Of a stretch of 64,000 nt of DNA, positions 47,270 to 56,988 are shown in pieces; position 1 is the stretch's first letter, and every line of letters starts with the position of its first letter. Both the position numbers and the translations under genes were made by a program. The notes beneath the pieces were generated by a model. The model saw only the letters and a list, made by a program, of their open reading frames with translations. It was not told the origin of the DNA and did no database searches. This DNA is from Qipengyuania vulgaris (lineage in GTDB: Bacteria > Pseudomonadota > Alphaproteobacteria > Sphingomonadales > Sphingomonadaceae), in contig NZ_WTYC01000004.1 of NCBI RefSeq assembly GCF_009827325.1, positions 273,381 to 337,380 of the forward strand, in the 5' to 3' direction.

Positions 47270-48478
47270 TCAGGCCGCGTTGCGCGTGGCGCTGTTCTCG
47301 AAATAGTCGATCATCATCGTCAGCACGTGTCGCAGCGAGCGCTCCTGTTCGTCGAGCCGCGCCTCGATTGCGGCGAGGCGGTGGAGAGTGTCGCCGTCTT
47401 CTGCCGACTGTGAGGCGCGCTGCGACAAGCTGGTAATTTCCTTGCGAACCAAAGCGATCGCCTGATCCCGTTCGGCGAACGCCTGTTCGATAGCCTCGAT
47501 CTGCGCATCCATGAGCGCGGAATTCTCGGATTGGGGCAAAGCTTCACCTCCATGGGGTTGTTCAGTCGTTTGCAATAGCCCGGAATCGGTCCCCAACTCC
47601 TCCGCCTTCCGTGAAGAAGGCTTTTCGCGCTGCGGTGTGTAATCGCCCATCGGAGCCTCCTCGGGTACCTTGCCATTGATCTCGTCGATCACAGTATCGA
47701 CAAGCGGCAGATCGATAGTCTCGCGCTGTTGCATCGCGCTCTTCATCAGAACGCGAGACATGATACGATTGACCAAACGCGGTATTCCGCGACTTTCCCG
47801 GTGAATGCGCTTCCAGACCTCGCCTTCGAAACGCGGCCGAACCTTGTAGCCGACATGTTCGAGCCGGTGCATCACGTAAGGCTCGATCTCACCCGGCTGC
47901 ATCGCTTCGAGGTGGTGCGAGGCAATGACCCGCTGGCGTAGTTGCTCGAGCTGGTCCCATTCGGCGAGCAGCTGCCTGAATTCCGGTTGGCCGAGCAGGA
48001 GCATCTGGAGCAAAGGCTTCGCGCCGAGATGGAAGTTGGAGAGCATGCGCAACTCTTCGAGCGCGCCGATGGTGAGGTTCTGAGCCTCATCGACAACCAG
48101 CAGCACCTTGCGCCCTGCCCGCGCCTCGTCCTGCAGGAACAGTTCGATGGCGGAAAGTGCGCCAGCCTTGTCGCTATGGTCGACCTCGAGACCGAAGCTG
48201 TGCGCAGCCATCGTGATCATCTCTTCGCTGCCAAGCGCGCTGGTGACCACCTCGCCCACGGTCACGCTGTTCCAGTCCAGGCGATTTCGCAGGTGTCCGA
48301 CAAGCGTCGATTTGCCCGCCCCCACTTCGCCGGTGATGACGATGAAGCCTTCCCCTTGGGCAAGGCCATAGCCGAGATAGCTGAGCGCCTTCTTGTGCGT
48401 CACGCTTTCGAAATAGAACGAAGGATCCGGCGTGAGCTGGAAAGGCCGCTCGCTGAAACCGTAGAAATCCTCGTACAT
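47270..48478 (-). CDS. XrtA/PEP-CTERM system-associated ATPase (ExeA-like)
   Basis: 402 residues. MYEDFYGFSERPFQLTPDPSFYF is the typical ExeA-type start. GEVGAGKSTLVGHL is Walker A (about residue 48), LLVVDEAQNL Walker B, and LGQPEFRQLL and RVIASHHLEAM complete the AAA_22 domain. The C-terminal 120 residues are a polar linker and a coiled coil (ALMDAQIEAIEQAFAERDQA...LHRLAAIEARLDEQERSL). In exosortase-A gene clusters this ATPase accompanies chain-length and export proteins. Transcribed downstream of the decarboxylase after an 87-base gap. ATG at 48478. Confidence 0.87.
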   Translation of the reverse strand: MYEDFYGFSERPFQLTPDPSFYFESVTHKKALSYLGYGLAQGEGFIVITGEVGAGKSTLVGHLRNRLDWNSVTVGEVVTSALGSEEMITMAAHSFGLEVDHSDKAGALSAIELFLQDEARAGRKVLLVVDEAQNLTIGALEELRMLSNFHLGAKPLLQMLLLGQPEFRQLLAEWDQLEQLRQRVIASHHLEAMQPGEIEPYVMHRLEHVGYKVRPRFEGEVWKRIHRESRGIPRLVNRIMSRVLMKSAMQQRETIDLPLVDTVIDEINGKVPEEAPMGDYTPQREKPSSRKAEELGTDSGLLQTTEQPHGGEALPQSENSALMDAQIEAIEQAFAERDQAIALVRKEITSLSQRASQSAEDGDTLHRLAAIEARLDEQERSLRHVLTMMIDYFENSATRNAA

Positions 48479-48527
48479 ATGTCGCTCTTGTGGTCCTGAT
48501 CCTGCCGCGCGGGCGCCTGTGCGACCC

Positions 48528-48548
48528 TTAACCCTCAAATATGGTTAA
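48528..48548. repeat. Short inverted repeat upstream of the XrtA ATPase gene
   Basis: TTAACC (48528-48533) and GGTTAA (48543-48548) are inverted with a 9-base AT-rich centre, 50 bases before the ATPase ATG and in a gap that otherwise holds nothing. It could be an operator or a weak terminator of the preceding decarboxylase gene. Confidence 0.3.
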
Positions 48549-48565
48549 AGTGTTTAAAGCGCGTC

Positions 48566-49792
48566 CTATACCAGTATTTCCGCCGCAGGCCCGTGCCCGA
48601 GAAAGGCGGAGGGAGACGCGCTGGCGCCATAGGCTCCCGCGCAGAACACTGCGACGATGTCGCCTACTTCTGCGCGGGGTAGGTGCGCCTTGTCGGCAAG
48701 CCGGTCCAGCGGCGTACACAGACATCCCACGACATTGGCGACTTCGTGCGGTTCGGCGCCGAAACGTGATGCTATCGCAAGCGGATAATTGCGCCGAACC
48801 ACCGTCCCGAAATTTCCCGAAGCCGCAAGCTGGTGATGCAGGCCGCCATCGGTGATCAGATATGTCTCGCCGTGGCTCTGCTTCCTGTCGACAATCCGGG
48901 TCAGATAAACGCCCGCCTCACCCACAATATAGCGGCCGAGTTCGATGTAGAGTTCCGCGCGGGCCAATGTTTCCGGAAGGCTCTCCAAGCGGTCCGCCAG
49001 TGCCGAACCGACACGACCGATATCCAGCGGCGTGTCGCCGTGAAAATAGGGAATACCGAAGCCGCCGCCCATGTTGAGCTTGGGTAGCTCAAGTCCCGCC
49101 TTTCTGGTGATCCGGTGGGCCAGATCCAGCGTGTTCGCCTGGGCTTCGATGACTGCACCAGCGTCCAGTGCCTGACTCCCGGTGAAGATATGCAGCCCGC
49201 GCCACTCGCAGTTCCCGGCTACGATCTCGCGTGCAAGAGCCGGAACCCGTTCCGCATCCACGCCGAAGGGTTTTGGCCCGCCGCCCATCTTCATGCCCGA
49301 TCCCTTGAGCTCGAAGTCGGGATTCACGCGGATGGCGAGACGCGGTGGGATGCCCAACTTTTCACCGATGGCGAGCGCGCGGTGGGCCTCATTCTCGCTT
49401 TCGAGATTGAGCGTGACGCCGGCAGAAATTGCGGCCTCCAGTTCTTCGTCGCGCTTGCCCGGTCCTGCGAAACTCATGCGTTCGCCACTCACGCCTGCCG
49501 CCCGAACTATCTCCAGTTCGCCACCCGAGGCGATATCGAGACCGTCGACCAGACTGGCGACATGCTCCAGCAACGGCGGGAAGCTGTTCGCCTTGATCGC
49601 GTAATTGATCCGCAATCGCTCAGGCATTGCTTCGCGCAGGCTCGCTACGCGATCGCTGATCATCGAGCGGGAGTAGGCGAAGAGAGGGGTCCGACCGGCC
49701 ATGGCGACCAGTGTGCTCGCCTTCTGCCCCGACACAGCCAGTTCGGCATCGAGTGTTTGAAAGCCTTCAGGAATTGGGCCGACAGGCTTCAT
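48566..49792 (-). CDS. PLP-dependent decarboxylase, exosortase A system-associated
   Basis: 408-residue fold-III (alanine-racemase-like) decarboxylase related to diaminopimelate and ornithine decarboxylases. The PLP lysine is in INYAIKANSFPPLLEHV (about residue 63). GLDIASGGELEIVRAAG, HIFTGSQALD (stacking His) and the phosphate-binding NMGGGFGIPYFHGD follow. ITDGGLHHQLAASGNFG and CTPLDRLA contribute the substrate site from the other subunit. ATG overlaps the ligase stop as ATGA. Placed by similarity to the exosortase-A-associated decarboxylases; the substrate is unknown. Confidence 0.87.
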   Translation of the reverse strand: MKPVGPIPEGFQTLDAELAVSGQKASTLVAMAGRTPLFAYSRSMISDRVASLREAMPERLRINYAIKANSFPPLLEHVASLVDGLDIASGGELEIVRAAGVSGERMSFAGPGKRDEELEAAISAGVTLNLESENEAHRALAIGEKLGIPPRLAIRVNPDFELKGSGMKMGGGPKPFGVDAERVPALAREIVAGNCEWRGLHIFTGSQALDAGAVIEAQANTLDLAHRITRKAGLELPKLNMGGGFGIPYFHGDTPLDIGRVGSALADRLESLPETLARAELYIELGRYIVGEAGVYLTRIVDRKQSHGETYLITDGGLHHQLAASGNFGTVVRRNYPLAIASRFGAEPHEVANVVGCLCTPLDRLADKAHLPRAEVGDIVAVFCAGAYGASASPSAFLGHGPAAEILV

Positions 49793-51315
49793 GCCTCGAG
49801 CTCCTTTGCGAGCGCTGCCCGATCGATCTTGCCATTAGGGTTCAAAGGCATGGACTCACGCCAGTGGATGACCTGCGGCTGCATGAAATTGGGAAGTTCT
49901 CGCGCCAACTGCTTCTTCAATTCGTCCAAGCCTTTGTTATTCCCGCGCACCACCAGATGGATCGCTTGTCCTAGCTTCTTGTCGGCCACGCCCAACGCAA
50001 CCACTTCGCTGACCAGTCCTGTCGCCAAAGCGGCACTTTCGATTTCCTGCGGGCTGATCCGGTTGCCCAAACTCTTGATCATCGCGTCTCGCCGACCGAC
50101 GAAATAGAGCAAACCATTCTCGTCCATCTTCACCCGGTCACCAGACCAGACGGCAGTCCCCCCGTACCGCGATGCCGCGGGGGCTGGCTTGAAGCGCTCC
50201 GCCGTCCGTTCGGCATCTCGCCAATATCCTTGAGCGACCAGCGGGCCGCAATGAACCAGTTCACCCTCTTCGCCCGGTTTACACAGGGCCCCTTCGTCAT
50301 TCACGACGAGAATCTCGGCGAAGGGAATGGCCTTGCCCATCGAAGTCGAGTTAGCCCCGACAAGGTTTGGATCGAGGAAGGTCGAGCGGAAGGCTTCTGT
50401 CAGACCATACATTGGAAAAATATGGGTTTCCGGGAAGATGGAGCGCAATGCTGAGATCAGATCCACCGTCAGCGCACCGCCACTATTGGTCACACGGCGC
50501 ATGGACGCCACTGCGGATTCGGGCCAATCCGCTTCGACAAGCTGCACCCACAACGGCGGGACTGCGGCCAGTGTCGTCACCGCGAACCTTGCGCAGGCTT
50601 TCGGCACATCCCGCGGGAACAGGTAGTCGAGCGGGGCCACATTCCCTCCAGCATACCAGGTCGATAACAGCTGGCTCTGCCCATAGTCGAAACTGAATGG
50701 CAACACTGCCAGTGTAACGTCGTCTTTCTCCAGCCCGAGGTAGTGCGCCACCGACACCGCCCCCAGCCACATGTTGGCATGGGTCAGCATCACGCCCTTG
50801 GGCTTACCGGTCGATCCGCTGGTGTAGAGGATTGCGGCGAGCTCCTGCGGATCGCGGTCGGAAGGCGCCTGACTGACGCCCGCAAGCTCTGCCTCCTGCC
50901 ATGCGGAAGCCTCTTCAACCGTGGCGCATCCATTTGGAATGTCGCCTTCTTCCAGAGAGTTGATTCGTGAAGCTGTTGCAATCAGTGAGGTCGCGCCACT
51001 GTCCGCCATGATATGTCCGACCTGTGCCCGCTTGAGCAGCGGATTGATCGGAACGTGCACCAGTCCCGCCCGCGCAGCGGCCAGCGGCAGAAGACACGTC
51101 AGTTCACCTTTCGCTGCCCAACTGGCAACTCGGTCGCCCTCCTCCAACCGGGTGGCGAGCCAACCAGCTAGAAGCGCAACCCTCTCTGCCAGTTCGCGGT
51201 GGCTGAGCGTGCGGTCTTTCAGGACCACGGCCGGACTGTCGGGTTCACCCCGCTCTGCGATATGGTCCAGTGGGTACGGAACCGGGTCGGGAATGCTGGC
51301 GTCGGGTAGGGACAT
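49789..51315 (-). CDS. AMP-forming acyl-CoA ligase, exosortase A system-associated
   Basis: 508-residue ANL-superfamily enzyme. LAAILYTSGSTGKPKGVMLTH is the P-loop (A3), MYGLTEAFRSTFLDP the A5 motif, VWSGDRVKMDENGLLYFVGRRD the A7/A8 hinge, and PLNPNGKID carries the catalytic C-terminal lysine (A10). It activates a carboxylic or amino acid as adenylate and should pass it to CoA or, given the neighbour, to the divergently encoded acyl carrier protein. Promoter must lie in the 123 bases before that gene. Confidence 0.88.
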   Translation of the reverse strand: MSLPDASIPDPVPYPLDHIAERGEPDSPAVVLKDRTLSHRELAERVALLAGWLATRLEEGDRVASWAAKGELTCLLPLAAARAGLVHVPINPLLKRAQVGHIMADSGATSLIATASRINSLEEGDIPNGCATVEEASAWQEAELAGVSQAPSDRDPQELAAILYTSGSTGKPKGVMLTHANMWLGAVSVAHYLGLEKDDVTLAVLPFSFDYGQSQLLSTWYAGGNVAPLDYLFPRDVPKACARFAVTTLAAVPPLWVQLVEADWPESAVASMRRVTNSGGALTVDLISALRSIFPETHIFPMYGLTEAFRSTFLDPNLVGANSTSMGKAIPFAEILVVNDEGALCKPGEEGELVHCGPLVAQGYWRDAERTAERFKPAPAASRYGGTAVWSGDRVKMDENGLLYFVGRRDAMIKSLGNRISPQEIESAALATGLVSEVVALGVADKKLGQAIHLVVRGNNKGLDELKKQLARELPNFMQPQVIHWRESMPLNPNGKIDRAALAKELEA

Positions 51316-51438
51316 CGTGGATCGCTATCACGCGATAGACCGCATAGCGCAAGGGGGCCTCGCGAACCCTTTTGTTGCGCGGCAAAGGGCGCACCGCTAA
51401 GGGCAGGCCCATTCAGCAGCAGGGTGTACAGATTCAGG

Positions 51439-51741
51439 ATGACCGGCCAGACCGCCACCGCAGGACCGATCGGCCCGAGCCGCCGCGAGATCGACGATAA
51501 GTTGCGGGCAATCCTGGTCGACGTCCTGTCGCTCGATGCCCAGCGGGTCGACGGGTTCGACAGCGACACGGGACTGTTCGGGCATCTGCCTGAACTCGAT
51601 TCCATGGCCGTCGCCACGCTGTTCACCGAAATGGAGGATCGCCTCGGCATCGTGATCGAAGACGAGGATGTCGATGCCGAAATGCTGGATACCTACGGCG
51701 GGCTGCTCGCCTTTGCCGAAGCAAAGTGCATCGGGGCCTGA
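51439..51741 (+). CDS. Acyl carrier protein of the exosortase-A-associated module
   Basis: 100-residue carrier protein. The four-helix PP-binding fold contains the attachment motif LPELDSMAVATLF with Ser (about residue 55) as the phosphopantetheine site. It is divergent from standard fatty-acid ACPs (no DSLD). A disordered 12-residue N-terminus precedes it. ATG at 51439; a GTG five codons earlier is possible. Divergently paired with the AMP ligase, so it probably receives the activated acyl or aminoacyl group. Confidence 0.83.
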   Translation: MTGQTATAGPIGPSRREIDDKLRAILVDVLSLDAQRVDGFDSDTGLFGHLPELDSMAVATLFTEMEDRLGIVIEDEDVDAEMLDTYGGLLAFAEAKCIGA

Positions 51742-51744
51742 CTT

Positions 51745-52935
51745 CTACCGTGTAAAATAGCTGGTCAATTCGACATGGGTCGACCAGCGGAACTGACCTA
51801 CCGGGCGAAGCTTTTCCAGTCGGAAACCGGCCTCTACCAACGCCTTCGCATCTTTGGCCCAGCTGGAAGGGTTGCAACTTACATAGGCAACGCGATTGGC
51901 CTCGCTGGCTGCAATCTGCGCGACCTGTTCCCGCGCGCCCGCCCGTGGCGGATCCAGCACCACCGCTCCGAACCGGCCGATCTCCTCGGCGGTCAGCGGA
52001 TTGCGGAACAGGTCGCGGTGCATGGCATGAATGGGGACACCATGACCATTGGCCGCACCCTTGCAGGCGAGGAACGCGTCGCGCGCCGCTTCTACCGCCA
52101 GAACTTTCGCAGGACCGGCAAGAGCAAAAGCGAATGTGCCGAGACCCGAGAATAGGTCGGCGACGGTGTTCGCGCCTGTAACGAAGTCGCGTGCATCGCC
52201 CACCAACAGGTCCTCTCCGTCACGGGTCGGCTGGAGGAAAGAGTCGTGCGGCATGTCCACAGGCACATTGCCCAAAGTGATCGTTACGGGATCCGGCTCC
52301 CACACCGTTTCCGCGCCATAGCCCTGGTCGAACGAGAGCCTTGCAAGTCCGTGAGTGCCGGCAAATTCGAGCAACGCTTCGGTGGCAGCCAGTCCGTCGG
52401 CGGCGAAATTCTTGAGGAAGCAGTCTACCCCCTGATCGGCCAGCGTCAGGGCAATATCGATGGGCTGTTTGCCCGCATGATCGGCGATCAGCTTTCGTAG
52501 TGGGGCGACGAGCGCAAAGAGTTCCGGCGCCAGGATGTGGCATTCGCGCATATCGACGATGCGATTGCTGCGCCCTTCCCGGAAGCCAATGACGGCCCCC
52601 TTCCCCGCCTTGAGACCGTGAAGCGTCGCCCGCCGCCTCGTCCGCGGGGGCGAAAGATGCGTGGGCAGGAGCTGTCCGACCTGAATATCCTGCGATTCTG
52701 CCGCAAAGACGACCCGTTCGGTGACGAATTGCCGCAAGGCCGCATCGTCGGCTTGCTGGAGCTGGCAGCCGCCACAGGTCCCGAAGTGGCGACAGGGCGG
52801 ATCGACATGATGCGGTCCGGGAATGATGGTGCCGTCTTCCGACACAATATCGCCGGTAATCGCGCCTGCAAAATGCCGGCCGGTCGCGGTAACTCCGTCG
52901 CCCTTGGCAGCAATTCGCGTGATTTCTTCGCTCAC
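51745..52935 (-). CDS. 23S rRNA (uracil-C5)-methyltransferase-like RNA methyltransferase
   Basis: 396 residues. A compact TRAM-like N-terminus is followed by iron-sulfur ligands CRHFGTCGGC (with a fourth Cys downstream), as in RlmD. Then comes the SAM-binding core VADLFSGLGTFAFALAG, LDPPRAGAREQV, and the catalytic YVSCNPSSW. GTG at 52935 overlaps the nnr stop as GTGA; the longer frame reaching 53127 lies inside nnr and is a shadow. RlmD (U1939) is the most likely assignment, but RlmC cannot be excluded by eye. Its stop is three bases from the convergent ACP stop. Confidence 0.87.
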   Translation of the reverse strand: MSEEITRIAAKGDGVTATGRHFAGAITGDIVSEDGTIIPGPHHVDPPCRHFGTCGGCQLQQADDAALRQFVTERVVFAAESQDIQVGQLLPTHLSPPRTRRRATLHGLKAGKGAVIGFREGRSNRIVDMRECHILAPELFALVAPLRKLIADHAGKQPIDIALTLADQGVDCFLKNFAADGLAATEALLEFAGTHGLARLSFDQGYGAETVWEPDPVTITLGNVPVDMPHDSFLQPTRDGEDLLVGDARDFVTGANTVADLFSGLGTFAFALAGPAKVLAVEAARDAFLACKGAANGHGVPIHAMHRDLFRNPLTAEEIGRFGAVVLDPPRAGAREQVAQIAASEANRVAYVSCNPSSWAKDAKALVEAGFRLEKLRPVGQFRWSTHVELTSYFTR

Positions 52936-54317
52936 AGGAAAGCCTCCAGCGCCGGTTTGACTGCGCGGGCCAGATAGCCCGCAGTGAATGCGGCGCCCGC
53001 TATGCGTGCAGCCTCGTGATGCAGCCAGACGGCCTCTTCGAGAGCGCGATGAGCCTCTCCATGCACCGCAAGCCGCGAGGCCGAAATGCCCGCAAGCACA
53101 TCGCCAGTCCCGGCTGCCGAAAGCCACGCGGGCCCGCGCTCGAAAAAGCGGGTGCCCCGCTGTCCGGCCAGAACGGTATCGGGACCCTTGGCGAGCACGG
53201 CCATGCCGGTTTCTGCGTTCAGCGCCTGAGCCTTGGCGATCTTTCCTTCCGTCTCAATCCCGAATGCCTCGCACAGTTGGGCAAGCTCGCCCTCATGTGG
53301 CGTAATGGCGATGTTGGCAGTGTCGGCGCCCGATATCATCGTTGGATCGAGCAAGTGCAATGCATCTGCATCCAGAACGATCGGACGCTTTGCCGCCAGA
53401 GCCGCAGAGAGCCTGTCCCTTGCGGCGGGAGTTCTTCCAAGTCCGGGACCGATCAGCAAAGCCCCGATCCGCTCGTCTTCCAGTGCTTCGGCCAATGGAC
53501 CATCGTCGACCACCAGTTCGGCAGGCACATCGGGATGGGAGTGATCGCTCAGCAGCTTGACGTAGCCCGCACCGCTGCGCAGCGCGGCCTGCGCTGCCAG
53601 AAGGGAAGCACCGGGCATGTCGCCCGCGACAATAGCCAACAGGCCGCGACGATATTTGTGCGCATCCGGAGCAGGCGGATCAATGTGCGGCTCCGCGCTC
53701 AGGCGCGGCAAGCCGACGGGGAAGTCGAGCCCGATATCGACAAGTCGCTTCTGGCCCATGGAAGCCATGGCCGGCATGACGAAATGCGCTCGCTTCCATG
53801 CGCCCAGAGCCAAAGTCAGGTCATATCGCACGAGTGGTCCGAGCTGCTGCCCGCTGTCGCTGGCAATGCTGCTCGGAATATCGATCGCGATCTTCTGGCC
53901 CTTTGTTTCACCCAACGCACGCAGCAGGTCCGCAAACTCCCCTTCGACCTCGCGGGTCAATCCGTAGCCGAACAGGCAATCGACGAAGACCCGGTTCGAA
54001 GGCAGGGGACCACTGGCGATCTCTCCAGAAAAAGCCTCGCGGGCTTTCCTGGCGGTCTCGGTCGCTGGCGGCTTGGGCGCGAAAACTTCCCCGCCGTTGC
54101 CGAGCTGGCGGAGGTACTCGGCGATCACGTAACCGTCCCCGCCGTTGTTGCCTGGGCCGCACAGCAAGCAGACCGGGCCTCCGGCAGCGATGCGGGTAAT
54201 CCAGCGCGCCGCCCCCTCGCCTGAGCGGCGCATCAATTCCCACTCGGAAGTGCCGGCATCCATCGCCGCTTTCTCGGCGGCGCGCATCTGTTCGACGGTC
54301 AGGACGAAGCCGGTCAC
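52932..54317 (-). CDS. nnr: Bifunctional NAD(P)HX epimerase / ADP-dependent dehydratase
   Basis: 461-residue repair enzyme for hydrated NADH and NADPH. The N-terminal YjeF epimerase domain has CLLCGPGNNGGDGYVIAEYL and VDCLFGYGLTREVEG. The C-terminal carbohydrate-kinase-like dehydratase domain has LLIGPGLGRTPA, VLDADALHLL, TPHEGELAQL and LSAAGTGDVLAGISASR with the catalytic Asp. Fusion in this order is the normal bacterial form. Eighteen bases downstream of ilvD on the same strand. Confidence 0.94.
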   Translation of the reverse strand: MTGFVLTVEQMRAAEKAAMDAGTSEWELMRRSGEGAARWITRIAAGGPVCLLCGPGNNGGDGYVIAEYLRQLGNGGEVFAPKPPATETARKAREAFSGEIASGPLPSNRVFVDCLFGYGLTREVEGEFADLLRALGETKGQKIAIDIPSSIASDSGQQLGPLVRYDLTLALGAWKRAHFVMPAMASMGQKRLVDIGLDFPVGLPRLSAEPHIDPPAPDAHKYRRGLLAIVAGDMPGASLLAAQAALRSGAGYVKLLSDHSHPDVPAELVVDDGPLAEALEDERIGALLIGPGLGRTPAARDRLSAALAAKRPIVLDADALHLLDPTMISGADTANIAITPHEGELAQLCEAFGIETEGKIAKAQALNAETGMAVLAKGPDTVLAGQRGTRFFERGPAWLSAAGTGDVLAGISASRLAVHGEAHRALEEAVWLHHEAARIAGAAFTAGYLARAVKPALEAFL

Positions 54318-54335
54318 AGCGCGCCCCCGCGTGCC

Positions 54336-56054
54336 TCAGATATCCGCGAAAACGTGCGTTTCCTTGGCAGCACCGGGATGCGTGACGGCGCCCGCATAGG
54401 CTGGGCCGACATTCTGCGCATAGCGCCACAGGGCTCCGGACTGGTAATCATTGGCGCGCGGCTGCCATGCCTTGCGGCGTTCGTCCAGCACCGATGCGGG
54501 CACATTCAGATCTATCGTGCCCTGCGCCGCGTCGATGGCGATTTCGTCGCCGTCCTCGACCAGCGCGATCGGCCCGCGATCGGCCGCTTCCGGTCCAACA
54601 TGGCCAATACAGAAGCCGCGCGTTGCGCCTGAAAAGCGCCCGTCGGTAATCAGCGCGACTTTTTCGCCCATTCCCTGTCCGTAAAGCGCAGCCGTGGTGG
54701 CAAGCATCTCGCGCATGCCGGGGCCACCCTTCGGCCCCTCATAGCGGATGACGATGACGCACCCTTCCTCGATGCGCCGCTGCTCGACCGCTTCGAAAGC
54801 GTCCTCTTCGCACTCGAAAACCCTGGCGGGGCCGGTGAATTGCAATCGTTCCATTCCCGCTACTTTAACGATAGCCCCCTCGGGCGCGAGCGTGCCCTCC
54901 AGGCCTACCACACCGCCGGTTGGAGTGATCGGGTGCGCAACATCGTAGAAGACCTTCTGGTCCGGATTCCAGGTGATTTCCTCGATGTTCTCGCCCAGCG
55001 TCCTGCCGGTCACGGTCATGGGTTCGGGATCGAGGAAGCCGCCATCCAGCAGCGTCTTCATCGCCATGTAGACGCCGCCCGCCTCGTGCATGTCCTTGGC
55101 AACATATCTTCCGCCCGGCTTCAGGTCGGCGATGTATGGCGTCGACTTGAAGATTTCGGCGACATCATGGAGGTCGAAGGCGATGCCCGCTTCATGGGCC
55201 ATGGCCGGCAGATGCAACGCTGCATTGGTCGAACCACCGGTGGCCGCAACCACCCGGGCGGCATTCTCGAACGCGGCGCGCGTGCAGATGTCGCGCGGCC
55301 TAAGGTTATGCTCGAGCAGTTGCATCACCTGACGCCCGGCCGCCACTGCGATTTCCTCACGCGATTTGTAAGGAGCGGGAGCCATATTGCTGTTTGGAAG
55401 CGACAATCCGATGGCCTCACCGACGCAAGCCATAGTGTTGGCGGTAAACTGCCCGCCGCAGGCACCATGCCCCGGACAGGCCACCTTTTCGAGCGCGGTC
55501 AGTTCCTTCAACGGGCAATTACCCGCCGCATGCTGGCCAACGGCTTCGAACACATCCACTACCGTCACGTCCTTGTCGTGGAACCGCCCCGGCAGGATCG
55601 ATCCGCCATAGACGAAAATGCTCGGCACATTGAGCCGCAGCATGGCCATCATCATGCCGGGAAGGCTCTTGTCGCAACCTGCAAAGCCGACCAGCGCATC
55701 GTAACAATGGCCACGCACCGACAGTTCCACGCTGTCGGCAATCACCTCGCGGCTGACGAGCGAGCTTTTCATGCCCTGATGGCCCATGGCGATGCCATCG
55801 GTCACGGTGATGGTATTGAACCGGCGGGGCATGCCGCCCGCCTCGTTTACTCCCTGCCGGCAAATATCCGCCTGTGCATTGAGCGTCGTGTTGCAGGGCG
55901 CGCTGTCGTTCCCCGCACTGGCAATGCCGACGAAGGGGCGGGCGATCTCTTCCTCGGTGAGGCCCATCGCATAGTAATACGAGCGATGCGGTGCGCGCTC
56001 GGGGCCGACCGAAACATGGCGGCTTGGGAGCCGGGATTTGTCGAATTTTGCCAC
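54336..56054 (-). CDS. ilvD: Dihydroxy-acid dehydratase
   Basis: 572-residue iron-sulfur enzyme of branched-chain amino acid and pantothenate synthesis. Cluster ligands: [24 protein letters not shown] and [47 protein letters not shown] is the conserved C-terminal block. ATG at 56054. No other ilv gene nearby. Its 5' gap contains the REP-like inverted repeat. Confidence 0.96.
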   Translation of the reverse strand: MAKFDKSRLPSRHVSVGPERAPHRSYYYAMGLTEEEIARPFVGIASAGNDSAPCNTTLNAQADICRQGVNEAGGMPRRFNTITVTDGIAMGHQGMKSSLVSREVIADSVELSVRGHCYDALVGFAGCDKSLPGMMMAMLRLNVPSIFVYGGSILPGRFHDKDVTVVDVFEAVGQHAAGNCPLKELTALEKVACPGHGACGGQFTANTMACVGEAIGLSLPNSNMAPAPYKSREEIAVAAGRQVMQLLEHNLRPRDICTRAAFENAARVVAATGGSTNAALHLPAMAHEAGIAFDLHDVAEIFKSTPYIADLKPGGRYVAKDMHEAGGVYMAMKTLLDGGFLDPEPMTVTGRTLGENIEEITWNPDQKVFYDVAHPITPTGGVVGLEGTLAPEGAIVKVAGMERLQFTGPARVFECEEDAFEAVEQRRIEEGCVIVIRYEGPKGGPGMREMLATTAALYGQGMGEKVALITDGRFSGATRGFCIGHVGPEAADRGPIALVEDGDEIAIDAAQGTIDLNVPASVLDERRKAWQPRANDYQSGALWRYAQNVGPAYAGAVTHPGAAKETHVFADI

Positions 56055-56080
56055 CTGAAACCCTCCGGAACCTCCCTACC

Positions 56081-56172
56081 CCGTTCGCCCTGAACTTGCC
56101 GATGGGCTGCACTTTCCTTCGCCATTGCTACCAAGGGGAAGGACAAGGCTTCGACAAGCTCAGCGCGAACGG
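56081..56172. repeat. REP-like inverted repeat between ilvD and the N-formylglutamate amidohydrolase gene
   Basis: Left arm 56081-56102 starts CCGTTCGCCCTGAACTTG; right arm 56151-56172 is TCGACAAGCTCAGCGCGAAC followed by GG. The arms are inverted copies of one another at 19 of 22 positions, with a 48-base centre. The unit TTCGACAAGCTCAG-xx-CGAACGG resembles a dispersed intergenic repeat that I know from sphingomonad genomes. It occupies most of the 205-base gene-free gap. Confidence 0.6.
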
Positions 56173-56259
56173 CTGAGGGGCTGATCTGCTTACCGATGAG
56201 TAGAGCGGGATGGCCGACCGGTGCAATAGCCGGCTCCCATAGGAAAGCTTGGCCCGCCC

Positions 56260-56988
56260 CTAGACTTCGAGCGCGACGCGTCCCATTACGTCGGCAAGCA
56301 TCATCGCCCATCGCGATTGCCCTGCTTCGGTGGCAATCTGATCCTGCCTTATCTCGACCGTGCAATAGGGAATGCCATTCGCCTCTGCATGACGGTCCAT
56401 CGTGGCATTGAGCTGTTTGCCCGAATAAGGCTGGTTGTCGCCCACAGTCAGCCCTTGCTCTTCGAAAAGACGGATGGCGTGGCGTGCGGCACGGTCATCC
56501 TGGTTGTAGAGCAGGCCAACCTGCCACGGACGTTTCTCGTCGCTCGTCTCGAGGCTTGGCGTGAAGCTGTGCACCGACACAATCATGCGCGGCTTGATCC
56601 GGTCGATCATCTGGCCCAGCGCCCGGTGATAGGGACGATGGAAAAGATTGAGGCGTGCTTCCTTATCGGCGCCGATGTTCCCCGGTATCAACCGGCCGTC
56701 ACTTTCCGCAGGAACGACGGCAGGCTCGTCTTCCCGGCGGTGGAAATCGCATACGAGACGGCTGACGCAGGCGATGTGGGCCGGCATGTCGTGACGGCGG
56801 GAAAGGCGCTCAGCAATGCCCTCCACCCCAATATCGAGCGCAATATGCTCGTTCATGAGCTTCGCATCGATGCCCAGCTCGATGCCCTGCGGTACGTAGT
56901 TTGAAGCGTGATCGGCGACGCACATGAGGCCGTCCGGACGAACATTCTCCGCACCGACCTGGCGATACGGCAGATTGTCGATCATCAT
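56260..56988 (-). CDS. N-formylglutamate amidohydrolase family protein
   Basis: 242 residues of the FGase/HutG fold, a zinc carboxypeptidase-like hydrolase. VADHASNYVP (His), CVSRLVCDFHRREDEPAVVP (Arg and Asp of the family), FHRPYHRALGQMI and MIVSVHSFTP (His) are the metal and substrate segments; CTVEIRQDQI near the end holds the catalytic Glu. No hut genes are near, so histidine degradation is not implied. ATG overlaps the ispE stop as ATGA. Confidence 0.87.
   Translation of the reverse strand: MMIDNLPYRQVGAENVRPDGLMCVADHASNYVPQGIELGIDAKLMNEHIALDIGVEGIAERLSRRHDMPAHIACVSRLVCDFHRREDEPAVVPAESDGRLIPGNIGADKEARLNLFHRPYHRALGQMIDRIKPRMIVSVHSFTPSLETSDEKRPWQVGLLYNQDDRAARHAIRLFEEQGLTVGDNQPYSGKQLNATMDRHAEANGIPYCTVEIRQDQIATEAGQSRWAMMLADVMGRVALEV

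Noticed and set aside
52936..53127. N-terminal extension of the RNA methyltransferase
   Set aside because: Lies inside the nnr coding region in another frame and is Arg/Ser/Gly-rich without similarity; the GTGA overlap gives a better start.
54840..56093. 417-codon open frame on the plus strand
   Set aside because: Antisense to ilvD, low-complexity His/Arg/Gly composition typical of shadow frames.
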